In this document: piece by piece, positions 46,077-48,926 of the stretch
Layout of the letters: each line of letters begins with the position of its first letter
How positions within the stretch are numbered: the first letter of the stretch is position 1
Source: Alphaproteobacteria bacterium
GTDB lineage: Bacteria; Pseudomonadota; Alphaproteobacteria; Rhodospirillales; Casp-alpha2
Assembly: GCA_014382345.1 (NCBI GenBank)
Contig: JACNJX010000072.1
Location: forward strand, 1-48,926
Length of the DNA stretch: 48,926 bases
Reading direction: 5' to 3'
The notes under the pieces: model-generated
What the model saw: only the letters and a program-made list of their open reading frames with translations
What the model was told of the DNA's origin: nothing
The model's database searches: none
Translations under genes and position numbers: made by a program

Positions 46077-46511
46077 TTGGCCAAACCGGACTGGGGAACG
46101 AAGCGGACTTGCCAAAGCTGCGGCATTCCGTTTTACGACCTAAAGAAAAAAAATATTGAATGCCCGAAATGCGGGGCGGCGTTCATTCCCGTGCCGGCGG
46201 CGAAGCCGAAACGGCCAGCCCCTGCGGAATCCAAACCGGTCGAGAAAAAGCCGGAGGTTCCTGCAAAGAAAGAGGCCGTGGCGGCCCTTGTCGGCGATGC
46301 CGACACGGATATCCTGGACGACGAGGACGATGAACTGGTAGCCCTGGTCCCGGAAGACGATAGCGACGACGCCCTCATCGCCGGCGTCGATGACGAGGAC
46401 GACGAAGAAGACGATGCCCTGATCGAGGATACGTCAGATCTCGGCACTGAAGACGACGACATGTCGGAAGTCAAAGAACACATCGACGACGGCGTGGAAG
46501 ACAAGAATTAG
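46077..46511 (+). CDS. TIGR02300-type zinc-ribbon / acidic protein
   Basis: A 144-residue protein of a family restricted to alphaproteobacteria, function unknown. The N-terminal LAKPDWGTKRTCQSCGIPFY is followed by DLKKKNIECPKCG, giving a CxxC...CxxC zinc ribbon (about residues 10-31). A Pro/Lys linker follows, and then a very acidic tail from about residue 70, with runs of Asp and Glu. The frame is open to an ATG at 46026. TTG 46077 is preferred because AGGAGGA (46063-46069) lies about 7 bases before it and the family starts at M/L-AKP-W-GTKR. Confidence 0.85.
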   Translation: MAKPDWGTKRTCQSCGIPFYDLKKKNIECPKCGAAFIPVPAAKPKRPAPAESKPVEKKPEVPAKKEAVAALVGDADTDILDDEDDELVALVPEDDSDDALIAGVDDEDDEEDDALIEDTSDLGTEDDDMSEVKEHIDDGVEDKN

Positions 46512-46534
46512 ACCCGCCGTAGTATTAAAAATTT

Positions 46535-46610
<76 letters not shown>

Positions 46611-46615
46611 TTCTT

Positions 46616-46648
46616 CCCCCTAAGGTTTCCGGGCCTTAGGGGGTTTTT
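46616..46648 (+). terminator. Intrinsic terminator after tRNA-Ala
   Basis: The 10-bp stem ccccctaagg (46616-46625) and ccttaggggg (46634-46643) closes an 8-base loop, with ttttt following. It may also stop transcripts from the convergent integrase gene, which ends at 46650. Confidence 0.9.
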
Positions 46649-46649
46649 G

Positions 46650-47816
46650 TTAGGCGGCAACTTTTCTCTTCTCGGTATCAGCGTTGCCAGATATTGCCAA
46701 AATATCCTTGGCTTCGTTCATGGGGAGTTCTACCCCAGCCTCTTTAACGGCGAAATCCCGAACGTGGATGTAGTACTGCTCAGTCATCCGCGAGCCCGGA
46801 GCATGTCCCAACTGCTTCTGCAAAATACTTGGCGACACCCCCCGCTCTGCCTGCCAAGTGGCGAAGGCTTTGCGAAAAATCTTCGGGGTTAGATGCATCG
46901 GCTGACCGTAACGTTCGAGCTTGGCCTTTTCGACCGCCGTATTAAGCGCCTTCTTAAAATCGGTTATGGGCTTATTCGTGTCACGGCCCGAAAAAACAAA
47001 GGTTCCGTTCTTCGGAAGCCTGTGCATTTCGGCCCGTAAACCCGAACTAAGCCATACCCGACGTATTGATCTCTCATTTTTAGGACGCCAATTCCGGAAA
47101 GGCCGTACCCTGAGGTACTCTTCTTTCAAATTCACATGTCTCCAAGGCAGGTTATACACCTCGCCCGGTCGCATTCCGGTTTCCGCCATCATTCGAACCA
47201 ATAGTTTTAAGGGTTCCGGTAGAAACCCAATGAGAGCCACGACTTCATCTTCCGTAGGTATCTCGTGTTCGATATCCGATGGAGGAACTGGTTCCACATT
47301 CGGTACAGATTGAAGATGCCCCAGCGGAACCAACCAGTGGAGAACCTGTTTCAGAGAAGCAACCTCGCTATTCACTGTCGCCGATCTACACCCTTCCCTG
47401 TCCCGACGCTCCTGATATTTTTCCATCAGTTCCGTGGTAATGGCCGTAACAGAGTAATCTCCAAGGAATGCTTGTACTGGTTTCAGTTCGTTCATGCGGG
47501 TCGTTAGAGAGGCATCCCGCAATTTTCCTGTGCGAACACGGCGCTTCTGGGATTCTTCCCATTCCTTCACGCCTTGACTGAACGTTAGTCCGGATAATGG
47601 CTTTTTCACTTCGTATCCAAGTTCGTGCATCCGCAGTCTCTTCTTGAGCTCACGAGCAGTGGCTTCCGCTTCTGTCTTGTTTGGGTAAAGCTTCCGCATA
47701 CGTTTGCCCGTACTTGTGAGGGATGATGGAATATCCATGAACCATTTCCCTGTGGCCTTACTTTTGACCTTTTGGGGACGCACCCCGATAGGTCCGTATT
47801 TACGGGTTTGGGTCAT
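46650..47816 (-). CDS. Tyrosine-type site-specific integrase
   Basis: A 388-residue phage-integrase-family recombinase. Residues about 1-60 are an AT-type arm-binding domain, about 75-170 the SAM-like core-binding domain (TFSQGVKEWEESQKRR), and about 185-350 the catalytic domain. Catalytic residues are Arg216 in ETGMRPGE, Lys312 in place of the first His in LTPKIFRKAFATW, Arg315, His338 in LQKQLGHAPGS and Tyr348 or 349 in EQYYIH. It reads towards the tRNA-Ala gene whose 3' end it probably uses. AAGGAA lies about 9 bases before the ATG. The excisionase-like gene ends 25 bases upstream. Confidence 0.93.
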   Translation of the reverse strand: MTQTRKYGPIGVRPQKVKSKATGKWFMDIPSSLTSTGKRMRKLYPNKTEAEATARELKKRLRMHELGYEVKKPLSGLTFSQGVKEWEESQKRRVRTGKLRDASLTTRMNELKPVQAFLGDYSVTAITTELMEKYQERRDREGCRSATVNSEVASLKQVLHWLVPLGHLQSVPNVEPVPPSDIEHEIPTEDEVVALIGFLPEPLKLLVRMMAETGMRPGEVYNLPWRHVNLKEEYLRVRPFRNWRPKNERSIRRVWLSSGLRAEMHRLPKNGTFVFSGRDTNKPITDFKKALNTAVEKAKLERYGQPMHLTPKIFRKAFATWQAERGVSPSILQKQLGHAPGSRMTEQYYIHVRDFAVKEAGVELPMNEAKDILAISGNADTEKRKVAA

Positions 47817-47841
47817 CGCTATTGTTCCTTTTGCAACGCCA

Positions 47842-48195
47842 TTACCCGCTATCCGAAGATGATTCTATGGGACCGTTTTCAATGTCCCTAACAATTTCGT
47901 CAGCGGCGGGGTTTGTCCTGCGAGTGCCGCGCAAGTAGCGAATAACGTCCTCTTTGAAGAAGAGAACTCGCTTTCCACGTCCCAGATATCGGGGAAGCTC
48001 ATTCTCGGGGGTGTTTCGGACAGCTTGTTCGGAGCAATGAAGCAAATTTGCAACGCCTTGAACGGTTAATATGTCCGTTTCAATCCGCTGAAGTCTGCTC
48101 TCGCGATTTCGTGCCTGAGAATCCCGCACTATTCTCCCTAGGACTCTTCCGACGCTATTTAACCGACGGGGAGATTGGTTCGGATTATCGCTCAT
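47842..48195 (-). CDS. Excisionase-like helix-turn-helix protein
   Basis: A 117-residue basic protein. Residues about 42-92 match the MerR-like excisionase HTH pattern: DILTVQGVANLLHCSEQAVR, then the wing RYLGRGKRVLFFKEDVIRYL. Such proteins bend DNA at att sites and set the direction of the neighbouring integrase. The basic N-terminus (1-40) and acidic C-terminus are low-complexity. The ATG overlaps the stop of the upstream gene by 4 bases (ATGA). Confidence 0.8.
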   Translation of the reverse strand: MSDNPNQSPRRLNSVGRVLGRIVRDSQARNRESRLQRIETDILTVQGVANLLHCSEQAVRNTPENELPRYLGRGKRVLFFKEDVIRYLRGTRRTNPAADEIVRDIENGPIESSSDSG

Positions 48196-48896
48196 AGCCC
48201 CATTACCCGACAGAGGTTTCCCAATGACGCCTCAATCTGGCGAACCGCATTACGCCATCTTGGCGCTGGCATATATATGCCTCGGGCTGAACGAACTATG
48301 AGGATGTGATCCAGCAATGGGCGAAGATAACGATAACCAAAATTGCTGGTTATACGACCACTTCGGGCTAGAAGCTGAATAATGGCCTGTGCCCGGTCTC
48401 TATCGCGACAGACACGTCCGACCTCTACCAGAAATTCTACCGCTGTCCCGGAGCCAGATGACCCCGCAGGGGCCTCTTCAATGAGATTATTAAAGACCTC
48501 AACACAATGATTGGCGACCTCTTCGAATAACGGCACAAAGCTGTTCTCGTGGTCAGTCAGTGATCGAGAAATTCTATTTCGACGAAAAGCCTCGGTTCGA
48601 AATTCACACTCCAAGCGTACACGCCGATTTGTTTTGGTATAGAGCTTGTAACGTTCATGGCGATATAGGTAGCCATGAAGCATCAAGGCGTTACCTTCTT
48701 GGGTTTCATAAGAATTGGTTGTGGGCCTGTAACCGCTAAGGTGCATTTGACGAATTTGCTGTTGGAAAGATGTCCTTAATGCATGAACCAATTGAAGTGG
48801 ATCGTTTGATGCAAGGTCTATGGCAACTTCGACCTTTGAAATAGAAATGCCTCGAAATATGCCAATCGGGATGACCTGCCCCCTTGAACTGGTCAC
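48192..48896 (-). CDS. Possible replication initiator of the integrated element
   Basis: 234 residues, not firmly recognised. Two segments recall rolling-circle or RstA-type initiators of small phages and integrative elements: SKVEVAIDL near the start, and RYKLYTKTNRRVRLECEFRT at about residues 83-102, which is the usual motif of a KxYxKxxxxRxE strand pair. The rest is helical with no clear motif. Position behind integrase and excisionase fits a Rep role, but a regulatory or unrelated role is possible. The GTG start is the first after an in-frame TGA; a weak GGAAGGA lies about 14 bases upstream. The upstream part of the operon is beyond the window. Confidence 0.6.
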   Translation of the reverse strand: MTSSRGQVIPIGIFRGISISKVEVAIDLASNDPLQLVHALRTSFQQQIRQMHLSGYRPTTNSYETQEGNALMLHGYLYRHERYKLYTKTNRRVRLECEFRTEAFRRNRISRSLTDHENSFVPLFEEVANHCVEVFNNLIEEAPAGSSGSGTAVEFLVEVGRVCRDRDRAQAIIQLLARSGRITSNFGYRYLRPLLDHILIVRSARGIYMPAPRWRNAVRQIEASLGNLCRVMGL

Positions 48897-48926
48897 TCAT
48901 GTTGAGAGTCCTTCCGCATGATAATC

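Larger units (their letters stand above)
46611..48926. mobile_element. Integrated element at tRNA-Ala, left end; runs off the window
   Basis: From the tRNA rightwards there are three minus-strand genes: integrase, excisionase-like HTH protein and a possible replication initiator. They are less G+C-rich than the chromosome (line 47041 has 28/60 G+C). The gene order Int-Xis-Rep next to a tRNA is typical of integrative genetic elements and phage satellites. Cargo and the right boundary are not visible. Confidence 0.75.

Overview
The window is chromosomal DNA from an alphaproteobacterium, most likely a Rhodospirillales-type lineage. This is judged from gene order and protein motifs only; no database search was possible. 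Three gene strings characteristic of the class are present: chvI-chvG-hprK-rapZ-EIIA-HPr-EI-ahcY; divL-(cytochrome c)-tsaE-amgK-murU-addB-addA-trxA; and, on the minus strand, aroA-cmk-rpsA-sppA-ihfB-lapA-pyrF-trpF-trpB-trpA-accD-folC. Most of the window is G+C-rich with short intergenic gaps and many start/stop overlaps.

Layout. Positions 1-2300 hold the 3' part of a gltD-like gene whose 5' part is disrupted, a small YgdD-type membrane protein, and a voltage-gated K+ channel. Positions 2350-4761 hold an orphan GAF/PAS histidine kinase of lower G+C. Positions 5039-8650 hold the ABC-F ATPase uup and pckA. Positions 8773-10810 hold a cobalamin-riboswitch-controlled cobalt-uptake operon, cbtB-cbtA, with a heme-utilisation (HugZ-like) gene coupled to its end. 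Positions 10942-18836 hold the ChvG/ChvI envelope two-component system, the truncated regulatory PTS (HprK, EIIA, HPr, EI) with RapZ, and ahcY, which is closed by a clear terminator.

Positions about 18894-20270 form an AT-rich two-gene island between ahcY and divL. It encodes a serine-recombinase-like protein that has lost its catalytic serine and two arginines, plus a translationally coupled two-helix membrane protein. A near-consensus promoter precedes it, with one arm of a perfect 11-bp inverted repeat lying in the promoter spacer. This is the best candidate here for an undescribed system.

Positions 20313-32755 carry DivL (Tyr in place of the phospho-acceptor His), a dihaem cytochrome c, TsaE, the AmgK/MurU peptidoglycan-recycling pair, the AddAB recombination nuclease, and thioredoxin. 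Positions 32754-45853 are minus-strand housekeeping genes for metal efflux, glyoxalase II, folate, fatty-acid, tryptophan and pyrimidine synthesis, IHF, SppA, ribosomal protein S1 with a long charged tail, Cmk and AroA. Positions 46077-46511 encode a TIGR02300-type zinc-ribbon/acidic protein.

From the tRNA-Ala(GGC) gene (46535-46610) rightwards an integrated element begins: a tyrosine integrase reading towards the tRNA, an excisionase-like HTH protein, and a possible replication initiator. The element runs past the right edge, so its far attachment site and cargo are not visible.
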